NCBI GenBank assembly: GCA_025024175.1
Contig: QCXZ01000138.1
Span: 51,865,092-51,929,091, forward strand
Source: Rhyzopertha dominica
Lineage: Eukaryota; Arthropoda; Insecta; Coleoptera; Bostrichidae
Length of the DNA stretch: 64,000 bases
Direction: 5' to 3'
The notes beneath the pieces were generated by a model, which was not told the origin of the DNA, did no database searches, and worked only from the letters and a program-made list of their open reading frames with translations. Of this stretch, positions 23,576 to 36,061 are shown piece after piece. How positions within the stretch are numbered: the stretch's first letter is position 1; each line of letters starts with the position of its first letter. The translations under genes and the position numbers were made by a program.

Positions 23576-24980
23576 ACAGGTTTTCCATCAATTATTTATG
23601 CTCGGGGAAGATACACAATAAATAGCATAGCAAATTATTAACAACAAAATAAATTTGTTGAAAAAAACAGGTGAATAAAGTAAGTATTAAAACATATCAT
23701 CAAAACACAAAAGATTTTTGGAACTTACATAGTTACTAGAGGGTTGACTCCTGTGCAGGGGCTTTGGAGTTTAAGTATCAGACTGATTTATGATGATGAT
23801 TATTTATACTAGATAAGCGCTATCAACAAAATCAGTTTAGAATTGTAGTTGAATCGAATACAAATAAATTTGAAAAATATTTTCTGTTTGACAGTATAAT
23901 GAAACCTTTTTGAATTTCAGATCTCTTTTAATTTTAAATAGTGACTGGTTTGCAGGCTAAATATTGTCTCTTCGGCTACAATTAATGGAATTTGCAAAAA
24001 AAGTTTGCCATTTTTCGGCATTTTCAATTTTACGTTGATATCATTACTACCTGAACGTCAAACTTAAATGACTATTATTAGGTTCAAAATCGATTATGTA
24101 TTTAATAGTTGGTTTTTCTGCTCAATATGTTAAATATCAACTTTGCTACTAATTTCAAAATTGTATCTAAAAGATGGTTTGTTAGCAATGCCAGTCGTCC
24201 TTGACCTGACCTGACCTTTTACATATTGAGCGGAAGGTACAATAAAAAAGTTCAATAAAAATTTTGGAGATGATCTGATCCAACGAATGCCCAAATGAAA
24301 CAACACTAAATTCACACGTAAATTTTGAACCTACGTCATTAATTAATAGTCTTTTCTTTAGTTCAAGTGGCAATGATAATAATGTTAAATTAAAAATACT
24401 AAAAATGGCAAAGCTTATTGTAAATAATATTAATTGCAAGTTTAATTCTATGTAGATACATGCCTATGTTTTTGCAGCCTTTGGCCCAATGATGAGACAA
24501 CATACTCTTAAACTGTACACTTTAATATTGCTTAAATTTTACTTGGAAAATGTGGGACAAACAAATAAAAACCTAAACTAACGACGAAACAATCATACAG
24601 ATTAGGTAATGGCTTAAATCACACATTTTCTATGTAAAGACCTAGACCTACTTTTAATTATGTTCCAGGAAGGTAATGATATAACGAGCTTTAATTGCAT
24701 CGGCAAGCTTCCTCTAGAACGTATTTAATATTTTCTAATCCCTTCTTGTGCTGTGTGTCAACCTGTCAACCTGTCGAATTTTTGTATTTATTTGTGTTAC
24801 GTATAAAAATATCATCAAATTTTGGGAAAACACTACAAATCAAAATATTCTTATAGCACTTACTTATTATAAATGTGGAGACCCACAAAAAGGTGAAATG
24901 AACGTAAAGTATGTTGAAGAAGTCGAAATGACCGAAGATATGTTGACAGTAATCTTGAAAATTATGCACCCGAAGAGTCA
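23576..24980. other. AT-rich stretch with nothing recognised
   Basis: A short doublet of CCTGACCTGACC at 24205-24217 is the same pentamer as the 51.2-kb microsatellite. No supported gene. Confidence 0.4.
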
Positions 24981-24984
24981 AATC

Positions 24985-25330
24985 TCATAAACCGAATCAT
25001 AATCGTTTACCACCTGAAGCTAAACAAATAGTATGGAATATTTATGAGGGAGAAAGTGGGGCCATCGAAAAACCAGTAGAATGACCAAAATTTCACAATA
25101 AACTGTGATAAATATAGCTGTAAATTAAGTTAATTAACGACATATTCCTACGAAATGTCCACGAATATCGGAATGGGGAGTAAATTACTTAATCCAATTT
25201 AAAAAATTAAAGTGGCATACGCGTTGGATGTAACGACATCACGTAGTAAAAGAGTAATTATTCTACATGCTGGATCTAAAACCAAATAGACTGATTATTA
25301 TTTCGATCTGATTAAAATGTGAAGGATGCA
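24985..25330 (+). pseudogene. IS630/Tc1-type transposase relic (HTH piece plus DDE-region piece)
   Basis: NRLPPEAKQIVWNIYEGE (25008-25060) resembles the N-terminal segment of insect IS630-like 'DDE superfamily endonuclease' proteins (pattern L..EAK.IV.NVY.YF). About 140 bp later, YALDVTTSRSKRVIILHAGS (25217-25276) matches the family block SRSKG.R.IILHAG that lies between the first and second catalytic acids. The C-terminal part is missing. Related pieces occur at 40.1 and 40.9 kb. Confidence 0.5.
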
Positions 25331-26255
25331 AAGGTAAATTAACATGAGAGTGTGAAAGTTGATGCTTCTGAAAATTGGTTTTAGAATAAACTGCTTTAAA
25401 GCTTCCGGCCAATGCAGTAATTGCATTAGACAATGCTTCATTTTGCTCAGATTAATAAAATTCCAAAAATACGTCTTCAAATAAAGAAGAAATCAAGGAT
25501 ATTCTTTTAAAACATGACTTATATTTTGAGGGGTGTTATACAAAGAACTCATGGAGATCAGCAGCATCTTGTGGTTTATCAAATTTTATGGGGGTGGCAG
25601 AGATTCATTCGACAAAAAACCTGATAATGTTTTGCTAAAACAATAATACTAATAACATTTAGAAAAATCATGCCACATTGTACTTTAATATGTCTAACAT
25701 GTTTTTTATTACACTTTAATTTCAACGCCGTATTGAAACATACAAATAATAAATACGGTATTTACATTAACGAAATTGGGGTCAGTTTTCTGTATAGCCG
25801 TATGTCCGTTATCTTTAAAGGTTATTTGAAAACGTTAACTGCTTTAATTCATGCAAATTTTGTATAAAATAGTTTTTCGTACTCAGGACACTTTGCTACA
25901 GTTATGGGTTACTGATAATCAATAATCCCTTAGAGCCGTATGTCACTATACTAGTTTTAGTACTGAAATAAGTTCTTAAAATTATTATACTGAAAATTAG
26001 ATGCGCGCGCCGTTTCAATACAAGAAATAAACGTAGGGCATTGTTCTCAATTTGTAATTACAAATTCTTTTCAGTAAGTATTTCAATACGAACGCGTGCG
26101 CCCTTTTGTAGTTCTAATCGTGATTTTCTCTACCTAAAGCTAATCTAACCGTAATCTATTAAATTTCCTCTTCATACAATAGCAAATGCAACGTAAGGTC
26201 TTTTCTACTGCTAGAGAAAAGTAGACCTTAGATGTAACCCACTCATAAACAATTA
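25331..26255. other. No feature recognised
   Basis: AT-rich, no supported feature. Confidence 0.4.
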
Positions 26256-26379
26256 CTTTTACTGTTGTTTGTGTTTGTGGTCACCCTGAATTACCACAGT
26301 TTGTATTTAAAAGTAAAAAAATGCCTGTTGACTGAAAAAATTATTAAATGCATCAGCATTGATACTAACAATGATATTG

Positions 26380-26672
26380 TAAGGAGAATGAATGTTCATG
26401 GCTTCTTAAATGTGCTAAAAGACGAGCTGCTAATAGAAGATCCAGCAGCATATAAAAATTTTCTACAAATGAGCTATGCTTCATTTGAAAAATTGTTTGA
26501 ACTTGTCCATAACAAAATAGGGAAACAAGGTACACAATTCCGTGAAAGCATTCCTTCCGTTTCATTTACAAAAGCATTACAACACATCACGTTCCCGGGG
26601 TTGTCAAAAGTTTACTCACAAAACATACATATTTTAAGAGCCCTAAAACTGCATTTTATGTTGATGTGTTAA
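26380..26672 (+). pseudogene. PIF/Harbinger nuclease N-terminal fragment
   Basis: Within the frame 26265-26672 the part from about residue 40 reads GFLNVLKDELLIEDPAAYKN, FLQMSYASFEKLFELVHNKI and GKQGTQFRESIPS. This is the N-terminal signature of HARBI1-like nucleases (family pattern: short acidic segment, Y.NFFRMS...F..LL..V.P.I.K..T.FR..I). The conserved A.TLRFLA.G helix that follows is degraded (TKALQHITFPGLSK) and the frame ends; the DDE nuclease core is absent. Upstream codons (about 26265-26378) are not alike and are probably outside the element. No inverted repeats found. Confidence 0.7.
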
Positions 26673-26929
26673 TTAGCTGGTAGTAGGAAGTCAGCCCAAA
26701 ATAACAGATAGCTCCTATTCATAAGTGTATTTCGCCGATCTGCGCAATTTTAACACAAAGTATGGACATTCAGTGCAAGAAAACAGAACGTGGGCTAACT
26801 TTCCATATAATAATTTTAAGAACTTATTTCAATACATAAATAAGTATAGTGGCAAACGGCTCTAAACACAAAAATTCAAATACCCTTAAATAAAGGCTTC
26901 CAGCTTCCCTCATTACTATGCAAACCACT

Positions 26930-27325
26930 CGTATTTACTTCGCGGGCGGCAGATAATTCTTAAAAATAAACTCCCGCCGTGCGTCCCGTTCTCCACCGGA
27001 TCCTTACTTGTTACTTCTGCGATTACATTCATAAATCTGTTGGAAGGAGATTGGCGTCGCGGCGCTGCTCAGGGTTGGAAAAATCCCCGAACTGGGGTCC
27101 GCGCTAACCGATCACTTACCCCGCGATTTATGTTGAAAGAATGCTGAATACAAATACGGAGAGAAAAGAGCGCGCGGCCGACCCGTAATTTACAGTAGTT
27201 ATCTTTCCATTCAATTAAGCCGCGGACTTCTTTTAATTAATGGGCTGCACTCAAAGTATTGCGCTTACGCCGAAGGGGATTTTCGCGTTTTTGGTCGTTG
27301 TTTAATTACGGTGCGAGGATGGAAT
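26930..27325. promoter_or_regulatory. GC/CpG-rich island with TTAATTAA cores, candidate regulatory DNA
   Basis: CTTCGCGGGCGGCAG near 26938, GGCGTCGCGGCGCTGC near 27052, GAGCGCGCGGCCGACCCG near 27169, then CTTTTAATTAATGGGC near 27229. CpG not depleted; no coding frame or element. Confidence 0.35.
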
Positions 27326-27539
27326 AGCAATAATGCATCTTCTTTTTCTACGTATAGAATAATATAAGCTCAGTCCAGTTGATTGTGCATTAGCTTCAAC
27401 AGAAACTTAACACACAATACAGCTCTGGAGCTTGGAAAGGAACAAGGTTAAATCTGGCGAAGGTGGTCTGTACCTGTCTCAGTATATGCTGTTTCCAGGA
27501 AAAATACTAACTATTTCAGAAAGTGTCTTTGAACAACCT

Positions 27540-29062
27540 CAATACAAAAACACACCCTAAACAAGAGAATATGACCTATTATTAAAGACTCACTCCCGAA
27601 GGAACAAGTACGTTTTAGGAAGAACAGAAGTTGCAGTGACCAAGTCTTGGCTCTAACAACATATGCTGAAGTTGGTTTTCAGAAACGATTGAAAACTGGA
27701 GTAGTGTTCATAGACTTATCTATCGGCGGCCTACGATACTGTGTGGAAAGATGGATGATCCTCAAACTATTTAATACTCTGAAATGTGGAAAGACTGTGA
27801 AGCTCATAGAACGAATGCTATCCCAACGTCAATTCAGAGTGTTTTTGGAAAAAAAGTAGCAAATTCAGGATTTTGAATAATAGTCTTCCACAAGGATCGG
27901 TTCTATCGCCTATTCTTTTCAACCTATACATAAGTAACCTTCCAGTAACTCAATCTAGAAAATTTGTGTATGCAGACGACATGCCATTGGTTTTGCTTTT
28001 CTGTACTTGAACAAAACCTTTCAAGTGACATCGAGATTATGAATTGCTATCTTAAAACCTGGCGCTTGTGCCCTAATCCATTAAAGACAGAAGTAACTTG
28101 CTTTCATCTCAACAACCATCAAAAGAGGAAACAGCTTCAAGTTATGTCAAATAACATAATTCTTAAACATAACTTCTCGCCAAAATACCTTGGGGTGACC
28201 CTAGATACGTCTCTAACAACGTACAAGAAACATCTAGAAAACGTCAGTAAAAAATTACAGACTAGAAATAACATTCTGCATAAGCTTGCTGGTACAAGTT
28301 GGGGTGCAAATGCAAATGTACTGCGTACTTCTGCAACTGCCTTGCTTTATAGCACTTCTGATTACTGCTGTCCGGTTTGGAAAAATAGTCATCACACAGG
28401 AAAAATTGACACTCAACTGAATACTGCAATCACTGTAATAATTAAGTCAACTCCATTACCTTGGCTTCCGATTCTTTCAAACATTTCTCCTCCGGAGATT
28501 CGCAGACAGTTTGCTACATATAAAGCTTGGCAAAAATATCAATCAGCTCCTAATGAGTTTCTGATTTCCCGAGATCTGCAAGAGCTACCTACAACTCGGC
28601 TAACTTCTAGAAAACCTCTGTGGACAGAAGATTTCCTTCGTGCTCCTTATACCATTGAAGATGGATGGTGTTCTGTTTGGCAACTTAAGTAACATGATAT
28701 ATTCAATCAGCAGCTTATAGACGATCCTACGGAAAAGGTAGCAACTGACCTCCAAAGAAGGTCTTGGGTCACTCTGAATCGCCTTCGCACAGGTCATGGG
28801 AAATGCAAGTTTTTTCTTAATAAATGGGATTCATCTATCAACCTTTCTTGTGAATGTGGAGATCCCCTCCAAACAATTGGACATATGATCAACAGATGCC
28901 CCCGCACAGCATGGCCTGATGGTTTTGCGTCTATCCATCGTGTTGATGAAAGTGTTAAAGACTGGCTTAAGACAATAGAGATCTGATTGGAGTTTTCTGC
29001 GGTTTTCTTCAATACTCTATCCAGAATAAATACATACATGTATTATGTACATGTATTATGGA
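27540..29062 (+). mobile_element. CR1-like non-LTR retrotransposon, RT to C-terminus, 5' truncated
   Basis: The best-preserved RT in the window. In order: PKEQVRFRKNRSCSDQVLAL (27600-27660); KTGVVFIDLS (27695-27724); ILKLFNTLKCGKTVKLIERM; LNNSLPQGSVLSPILFNLYI (27871-27930); an intact catalytic box YADD at 27969-27980; FSPKYLGVTLDTSLTTYKKH (28168-28227); TSDYCCPVWKNS; and a C-terminal segment RRSWVTLNRLRTGHGKC followed by a Cys-rich motif SCECGDP..TIGHMINRCP (28847-28905), as in zf-RVT tails of this group. The frame is broken near 27858, 28007 and 28692, so the 242-codon frame 27964-28692 is only the middle. The end is marked by an imperfect repeat of TACATGTATTATG at 29034-29061. Endonuclease and ORF1 are missing. 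Confidence 0.88.
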
Positions 29063-29785
29063 TATAGCGCAAATGCGAGATCTCTTATCGTTGAATGAAA
29101 TTTTTTTTTCTTTTTCAACGCTTTTATAAAAGTCGACCGTAGTCGCATGAAATTAACATATATAACAAGATCATGCAGGGAACTGGATTCCTTAGATGAA
29201 AACATAAAAACTTCAGTCGGTGTTAAGCTTACAAGGCAAGGAAAAACTGAAAAATCCCCAAATTTCAGTGCCGTTTTCTAAATTTCAGTTCTGTTTTTTG
29301 ATCACTGAATATGATCGAATTAGGCTTACTTCAAAGCTTCTCGGAAAAATCAGTAGAGACAAGGAAAAGACTTTAATAAGATACGTAGCTAATATACAAG
29401 AAATATTATCCGAAAAGGATAAAGGTCTATCCGAAAAAGAAGGGTGATACGAATCTTGCAATACAGTCCTTCCATTGCAAAAAGTTTGAGATCTTATGTA
29501 AAATAAAGTCAGTTATTTTAGTTAGCATCCATGGGAGCACCTATTCAAAAACATTATCATAAATTAATTAGTTGATTACTTAGCTACTAAGCAAATTATT
29601 TGACCATTGTTTAAACCAGAACGGTTGTACAGTTAGTTCTATAGTGACTTTGACGATGCAGCGATGTCATTGTCATTATCATTTTTAAAGTTTGGGTGTG
29701 ATTAAGCTTTCGTGGTTATTTTAAGATTATAAGAAATAGTTAAAGTGAAAATGTTAAGGCATAATTTACTTTCAAATTTGGAAAT
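29063..29785. other. No feature recognised
   Basis: AT-rich; a 75-codon plus frame at 29220-29447 is Lys-rich without a known motif. Confidence 0.35.
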
Positions 29786-29794
29786 GTGAGATAT

Positions 29795-30000
29795 GGTTTG
29801 CTTACAGGCTCAAAAAAATTTGAAATGAATAGTGTTCGTCGCCGATATCAAGAAATTTATCCAAATAGAAAGCAGGCAGGTTTTAAATTATTTAAGAATC
29901 TTTGCGATCGACTGGGAACTGGGAGAATGTAGTTCGTCCAACCGACGTAATGTGGGACGACCAAAATCGATCGAACAACACAGTGGTGTAATTTGACGAT
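29795..30000 (+). pseudogene. Mariner-like transposase HTH relic
   Basis: NSVRRRYQEIYPNRKQAGFK then LFKNLCDRLGTGRM (29828-29928), followed after a one-base shift by SSSNRRNVGRPKSIEQHSGV (29932-29994). This matches the family pattern A...YRERFPNR..P...TF..L...L.ETGS, then GRP at the end of the N-terminal DNA-binding region. No catalytic part follows. It belongs to the same broad family as the relics at 22.4, 55.1 and 60 kb. Confidence 0.6.
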
Positions 30001-30469
30001 AATTGGAAGGGCGAGATAACTCTCCTTGCTAATAAATTTATTTTTATCACTATCTATTGACACCCAGTTTAAATATCTAAAGCTTCTATTGTAAGCACCT
30101 AATTAATGAGCTAAAAACGTACCAGTAACGCCGATAACTTTTAATATACGTCGGCTTAGCTATGAGGGCTTCGCTAGTATATAAGCAATTTTTCTAGTAT
30201 ATTGATAAATTTACACGAGAAGCCACTACAGATGCTAGCTTTGATTGCATCATTATTTTATTTATGATTTAAATCTTAAAATTAGTCATCGATACCCAAC
30301 TTTTATCACGGAACCTAAATTCGAACTACATTAATATTAAATACCTTAGTATTTTTCTTAAATCCACCTATTTGGGAAAACGGTCAGAAACAGCTTCATC
30401 TTGCAAGTCTTTTAGTCGCACAATCACAATCAAATGTCACTTTAAATTGAAAACCCACGAAAGAGGCAC
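30001..30469. other. No feature recognised
   Basis: AT-rich, no supported feature. Confidence 0.4.
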
Positions 30470-30615
30470 TATAAACAAACTAATAACCGAACGCGCTGTA
30501 TAATAACTAGAACTATACTGACCGCGGCCAATAGTCTACCCAAAGCGTGGCGAACGTGACGGACGCGGCCGTATTTTGTTTGCGTTTCCATGGATACGGG
30601 TAAAAACCTATGGAC
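30470..30615. promoter_or_regulatory. Short CpG-rich island, candidate regulatory DNA
   Basis: CCGAACGCGCTGTATAA near 30487, GACCGCGGCCAATAGTC near 30520 and GGCGAACGTGACGGACGCGG near 30549 stand out against AT-rich flanks. The smallest of the islands. Confidence 0.22.
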
Positions 30616-33600
30616 GAGCGTTCCGCAAAAAAATATGCTTACTACAAGAATTTGTTGAATATGATTAATATTATTTCTCTTTTAAAGACTCGTTGACGAT
30701 AAGGGGTGTTGTATTAGTAAAACACTGGCATGCCAGCATTTTAACCGCCTTCTTCGGTGGCATTTGACTTTGTCAAAAATGAAAGTTTGGAAGCAGAATT
30801 CAATTACATACACACAATAAAATCAAAACAATTTTTTGTGATGAAATAAGAATGGAAATGTTGATCAAAAGTAATAAAAAATGAGAAGGATATATAATAT
30901 TATACTCTTGTGTAAAGAACAGTCCTTAAAAAAACCCTAGACTTCGTTTCACTAACCCCTTGGCATTTATTATTTCGCACTCCGAAATGAACTGACTAAA
31001 AAACAAGCTTGGTATCGTAAACNTAAGTTCCACATAGATATAGATTTGTTTATGCGAACGTAATCAAATTTTTCTTAGATGAAAATGTTCTACTTAGGAG
31101 TGAAGCAAAAGTAAGGAGGCTCCCAAANCAAAAACGTATGACTATAAATTATCTGAATAGCGAAAGCACAAACTTAAAAAAATACTCTAATTTAGATCAT
31201 AATTTCTTGCTTACCAGCTCCATATAAGAAGGGCTAGCATAATAGGGAGGCAATGCTCTATAATTTCGGTGTAAATTTAGCTCTGTCCCAATATACTCCT
31301 TTTCGCATATATATGTCAGAAATTTATGGCGTTTTAGCAAATGAATGCGATACTTGGCGTATGATCTATATTATTATGAAGTGGTAGAAAATGCATTATC
31401 ACTTTTTGTATTTGTTAAGAATCTATTTCACTTATGAATATAATCCAGGTCTAGTTGTGTGTGATTATCAGTCAGACTGTTAGGTTGTACTAATCATTAC
31501 ATTTATTTAAAAATAAAGTATAATATAGCGATAAGCGCTGTTAATAGCGAGTTGCCGATCTGTATTTTACATGTATTGTGGTATGTTATCTGTCATATAT
31601 CTTGCAGCATCATATGTTACAGCTTCTTTTCTAGGTGAATCTGAGGTACACTTCACTTAATTCAGGTACAACCTATATCAGTAGTGCAATGTTGTTGTGT
31701 AGTATTCTGAACTTCCCCCGTATTGCCAGAATTCTCTTCAAAGTATTTTTCCTTTCGCACCTGCATTTCCAGTGGAATATGCTTCTTGTGGACCACTTTT
31801 CACCGCGCCGCGACAAAAACCGAGAGAGATTAATGCGAAGCAGTGTGGTTTCCACGAGCCGTTAGATTCGTATTTGGTAGCATTTTAAACAGGTGTGCTG
31901 TGAAAATTCGCTGATCGGTCTATGAACATATTGTGCAACGTTCATCCAAAAGTTTTGGGATTATCCGACCAACGAATTCTATTTGGACGCTAGAAGCTAT
32001 TGGTTGTTTCGTTTGAGCTTCGTCCGAGCCGCTTTTGCGGGATTTAAATCACAACGCCACACGTTTCGCTCGATATTGCTTCTTGTAAGAACCCTCTTCA
32101 GAGGTGAGTGTTATAATCGATTCTTTTTGGTTTTGTTGTAAGACGTATTTGTAACTATAGTGTTCTTTTCACGTTCTTGATTGTGATCGATTGTTCGAAC
32201 TGCTTTTGTGAACGATTGCTTCCTTGACTGGTTCCTGGATTCTTTGAAGGCCGCTGATCATACCACTTTTTCCCGAACATTCTATCGAACACGCCAGGGA
32301 TTCTGGAGGTCATCTTACCAGAACCGAACCAGCTCAGTCCCGAATCGAGGGGTTTTCAACGTCCCCTAGGATTCAACCCACTGCTTGCGTAACAGATAAG
32401 TCGACACTAGTTTCTAGTTCAAATTGACGGTTTTATGCGGTTGTGCCGAGATTTTATAGCTTAATCTTTCCAACATTTAGATCATAAATTAACTTACTCC
32501 AGGTCAACGTCATTCAATCATTGTTTATTAAAATTTCGTTTGATAAAGTACAGTAATTGCAATTTTAATTAATATTACATATTGTTTGAGTGTAAAATAC
32601 ATACATAATTTAATATTATATAACATTTAAATCAGATTTAACTTAATTCTCCAGTTATACATCTCACTTGTTCACTAGTTTTTTTTTATTTCTGAAAGAA
32701 CAATTTGTAAAAGGAAGAACTTGTAAACGTACGTGTGCATACTAACGGTATTCCATCGCTATCCCTGAAACAAAAGAAAAGGTACATTTATAAAAAATTG
32801 TATTCATATTATCGCGAACGCATACTTACCTTATTAATCCAATAAGCTTTAATTTTTTTAAGGATACTTACCTTGTTATTTTATAGCGTATATTTGATTT
32901 AATAATCGTTTTGCATTTTAATATATTAAATTCATTTCTAATTTTGTATTCGCACTTCTGACAATAAATCTTGTGTTGCTTTTGGGTTAAACCGTACGCT
33001 TTTTTTATACTCGTCTCTTACAGTTGCGGTTGGATCACTTGGGGTGGTGTTTTGGGTATTTTAGCGATGTTTGTTGGTAAATTAGCGACACTTAGGCAGT
33101 TCAGTTCTTCTAGTGATTGAATTTCCGCTCAACTTTCTTGGTTTTGTTATTTATAAATATTTTGGACGTAAATAAACCAAGTGGCGCTCACATTTCTAAC
33201 GGAATAATTTGGTTAATTTCTTGATAACCACGACCCGTCTCCACAGCGCTAGAAAGGCACTCAATTACCTCCAAATATTCGCGCGGAATCTTTAACCTGG
33301 GATCAATTGCGAGAGCTTTTGTTTATTGTTGTTTCGTGAACGTCACGTTAAAATGTGTTTAATTAAGACTGATTTCTATAGGCAGTATATCGCTTAATAA
33401 ACGATTGTATATGTAAAATCATAGAACACGTTTTGACGCTCTGCTGCGTTAAAAAAATCCTCTAGACTGGAGTGAAATTTTCAAGTTCCTTTTGAACGTT
33501 GAATTTTTATTTTGTGACCACAAGTTGTTTCCATCTTCATCTTTCTTCAACGAAATAGTTGATGCTGAACAGATTGATGTGTTCTGCTATTCCGACTTCT

Positions 33601-33689
33601 CCTAGCAGAAGCAAACTTCAAACAAATTCCTACACGAGCTCGTTCATTATCAGCAGAATCACAAAAGACTCGCTAAACCTTTTTTAACG
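30616..33689. other. 3-kb stretch with nothing recognised
   Basis: AT-rich with moderate-GC DNA at about 31780-32400 (for example CACCGCGCCGCGAC at 31801 and GAACCGAACCAGCTCAG at 32319). No gene, element motif or tandem repeat was recognised. Frames at 31635-31865 (+) and 31673-31855 (-) overlap each other and are unsupported. Two ambiguous bases occur at 31023 and 31128. Confidence 0.4.
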
Positions 33690-34060
33690 ATAAGAATATG
33701 CCCGAGTCCACCCTCATCTCCTTTTAATTAACGTCCTTCAAATCCCTACAAAAAAATGACCATCCGCGCGCCGCTAGCCGGATTTAATTCGCGAAGGGGT
33801 CAAGCTGAACATGGTGCTTATCGGGCGGGGTGACGGGGGGTGGCGTCCCGCTGAAGAAGGCGGCCACTGCTACGGACACGGACTGCCATGGAATGTTAAT
33901 CCGGTATTTTTAATTAAGTGCTTGCCAGATGCCGGCCTCGCGTTTCCTGCAGCGGCGCTGCGGATTTTTCTTGCATTGCGAACCTTCCATGTGGTAAAAA
34001 CGCGTTACGGAGGGGGCTTACACTTCAGGAATTCGAAGTAGCGCTGAAAAATTAGGTGCG
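33690..34060. promoter_or_regulatory. GC/CpG-rich island with TTAATTAA cores, candidate regulatory DNA
   Basis: CATCCGCGCGCCGCTAGCCG near 33761, CGGGCGGGGTGACGGGGGG near 33823 and CGTTTCCTGCAGCGGCGCTG near 33941. Homeodomain-type cores TTTTAATTAACG near 33721 and TTTTTAATTAAGTGC near 33907. The 76-codon frame 33811-34041 has no domain. Confidence 0.35.
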
Positions 34061-34529
34061 CGCCTCGTTATTTTAACTGGGTGAATTTCTGATGATGTTC
34101 AAAGAGGGAAAATTAAAGCGGAAGTAGTCCTAGTATTATATACTGTTCTTATGGTATTGATAAATACCTTTATCTTCAAAATATACGATGCAGATTGGAG
34201 TACTTTCAAAAATAGGTTTCCCGGATGTAAAAACGCACTGGCTGTTGAGGAGAATAGTTTGAAAAATGATTTTTTTTGTAAATAAACTAAATTTGAGTCG
34301 ATCAATCGATAGCTGAAGATCCCATCGTCATATCTCGTCGCGTTATTCTTTTACTAATTGTGTTTCGCACCCCAAAAAAACACGGTCTTCGATAAAAACA
34401 ATTATCGTCTAATCTCAAATCTGACTGTATAATCGGCTTTTTTTAGTTCAAAATTCCCAACACTACGTTTTTCTCATCCAAAAAAAGCCTTTTTATGGAG
34501 TTAGGCCTGCTTTTGTTTGCTACGTTTCG
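34061..34529. other. No feature recognised
   Basis: AT-rich lead-in to the satellite array; no supported feature. Confidence 0.4.
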
Positions 34530-35870
34530 TCCCGATTCTAGCGCATTGAATCTCTCATATTTTCTAAACCGGAAGTTTGAGACCTCTATTATTATGTATT
34601 TTCTGAATCAGCACGTCGAGATATATCTCCCTGAATTAGTTCATAATTTTTTGAGATTTTGCGAAAATCGACAAAAGTTGCATACATATGGTCGGAAAAA
34701 ATGACGATTTTTGTAAAATCTCCAAAAAATCTGAAAAAAATCAGGGAGATAGATCTCGATGTGCTGATTCAGAAAATATATAACACTAGGGGTCTCAAAC
34801 TTCCAGTTTAGTAAATATGACTGAATTTACTTCCCCGATGCCAGATTCTAGCGCATTAAATCGCTCCTATTTCCTAAACCTTGAATCTGAGAACCCTAGT
34901 GTTATATATTCTCTGAATCAGCACTTCGAGGTCTATCTCCGTGAATTATTTCAGATTTTTTGGAGATTTTGCGAAAATCGACAAAAATTGCATAAATATG
35001 GTCGGAAAAAATGACGATTTTTTTAAAATCTCCAAAAAATCTGAAAAAAATCAGGGAGATAGATCTCGATGTGCTGATTCAGAAAATGTATAACACTAGG
35101 GGTCTCAAACTTCCTGTTTAGGAAATAGGACTGAATTTACTTCCCCGATGCTAGATTCTAGCGCATTAAATCGCTCCTATTTCCTAAACCTTGAATCTGA
35201 GAACCCTAGTGTTATATATTTTCTGAATCAGCACTTCGAGGTCTATCTCCCTGAATTATTTCAGATTTTTTGGAGATTTTGCGAAAATCGACAAAAATTG
35301 CATACATATGGTCGAAAAAATGACGATTTTTGTAAAATCTCCAAAAAATCTCAAAAAAATCAGGGAGATAGATCTCGATGTGCTGATTCAGAAAATATAT
35401 AACACTAGGGGTCTCAAACTTCCGGTTTAGGAAATATGGCTGAACTTACTTCCTCGATGCCAGATTCTAGAGCATTAAATCGCTCCTATTTCCTAAACCT
35501 TGAATCTGAGAACCGTAGTGTTATATATTTTCTGAATCAGCACTTCGAGGTCTAGCTCCCTGAATTATTTCATAATTTTTTGAGATTTTGCGAAAATCGA
35601 CAAAAATTGCATACATATGGTCGGAAAAAATGACGATTTTTGTAAAATCTCCAAAAAATCTGAAAAAAATCGGGGAAATAGATCTCGATATGCTGATTCA
35701 GAAAATGTATAACACTAGGGGTCTCAAACTTCCGGTTTAGGAACTACGACAAGGTTAGTATCCAGATGCCAGATTCTAGAGCATTAAATCGCTCCTATTT
35801 CCTAAACCGGAGATCTGAGACCTCTAGTGTTATACATTTTCTGAATCAGCTCGTCGAAATCTATCTCCCA
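34530..35870. repeat. 310-bp satellite array, about 4.3 units, each unit a large imperfect palindrome
   Basis: The start motif GATTCTAG(C/A)GCATT recurs at 34534, 34844, 35154, 35463 and 35772, giving periods of 310, 310, 309 and 309 bp. Adjacent units are about 90% identical by eye. Within each unit the first half (CCTATTTCCTAAACC, CTAGTGTTATATATT, CTGAATCAGCAC, TATCTCCCTGAATTA, TTTTTTGGAGATTTT) reappears as its reverse complement in the second half (AAAATCTCCAAAAAAT, AGGGAGATAGA, GTGCTGATTCAG, AATATATAACACTAGG, GGTTTAGGAAATA). Arms are about 130 bp around a short centre near GGTCGGAAAAAATGACG. Plus frames of 65-84 codons at 34495, 34817 and 35148 are the same repeat read in one frame, not genes. 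Confidence 0.95.
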
Positions 35871-36061
35871 GAATTATAATAATTAATTAGGTTAGAAACT
35901 TACCTACATTAAGGTTTTTGAGTAGATGCTTATTCATTTAGGTTGAACGTGAAAAAAAACACTAACCTGAAACAAAAGGAAAAATTAAAATTAAATCTGA
36001 GCATTGAAACATTCACATTTTCATGTATTTACTAGTTTCTTTAAATCTTTGTACAATATTT

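Noticed and set aside
32000..32400. Promoter or first exon, because of moderate GC and a GAGGTGAGT donor-like site near 32100
   Set aside because: No open frame, no core promoter motif I trust, and no downstream acceptor or exon.
34495..35402. Three similar 65-84 codon plus frames as a small gene family
   Set aside because: They are successive units of the 310-bp satellite read in one frame; similarity comes from the repeat, not from protein conservation.
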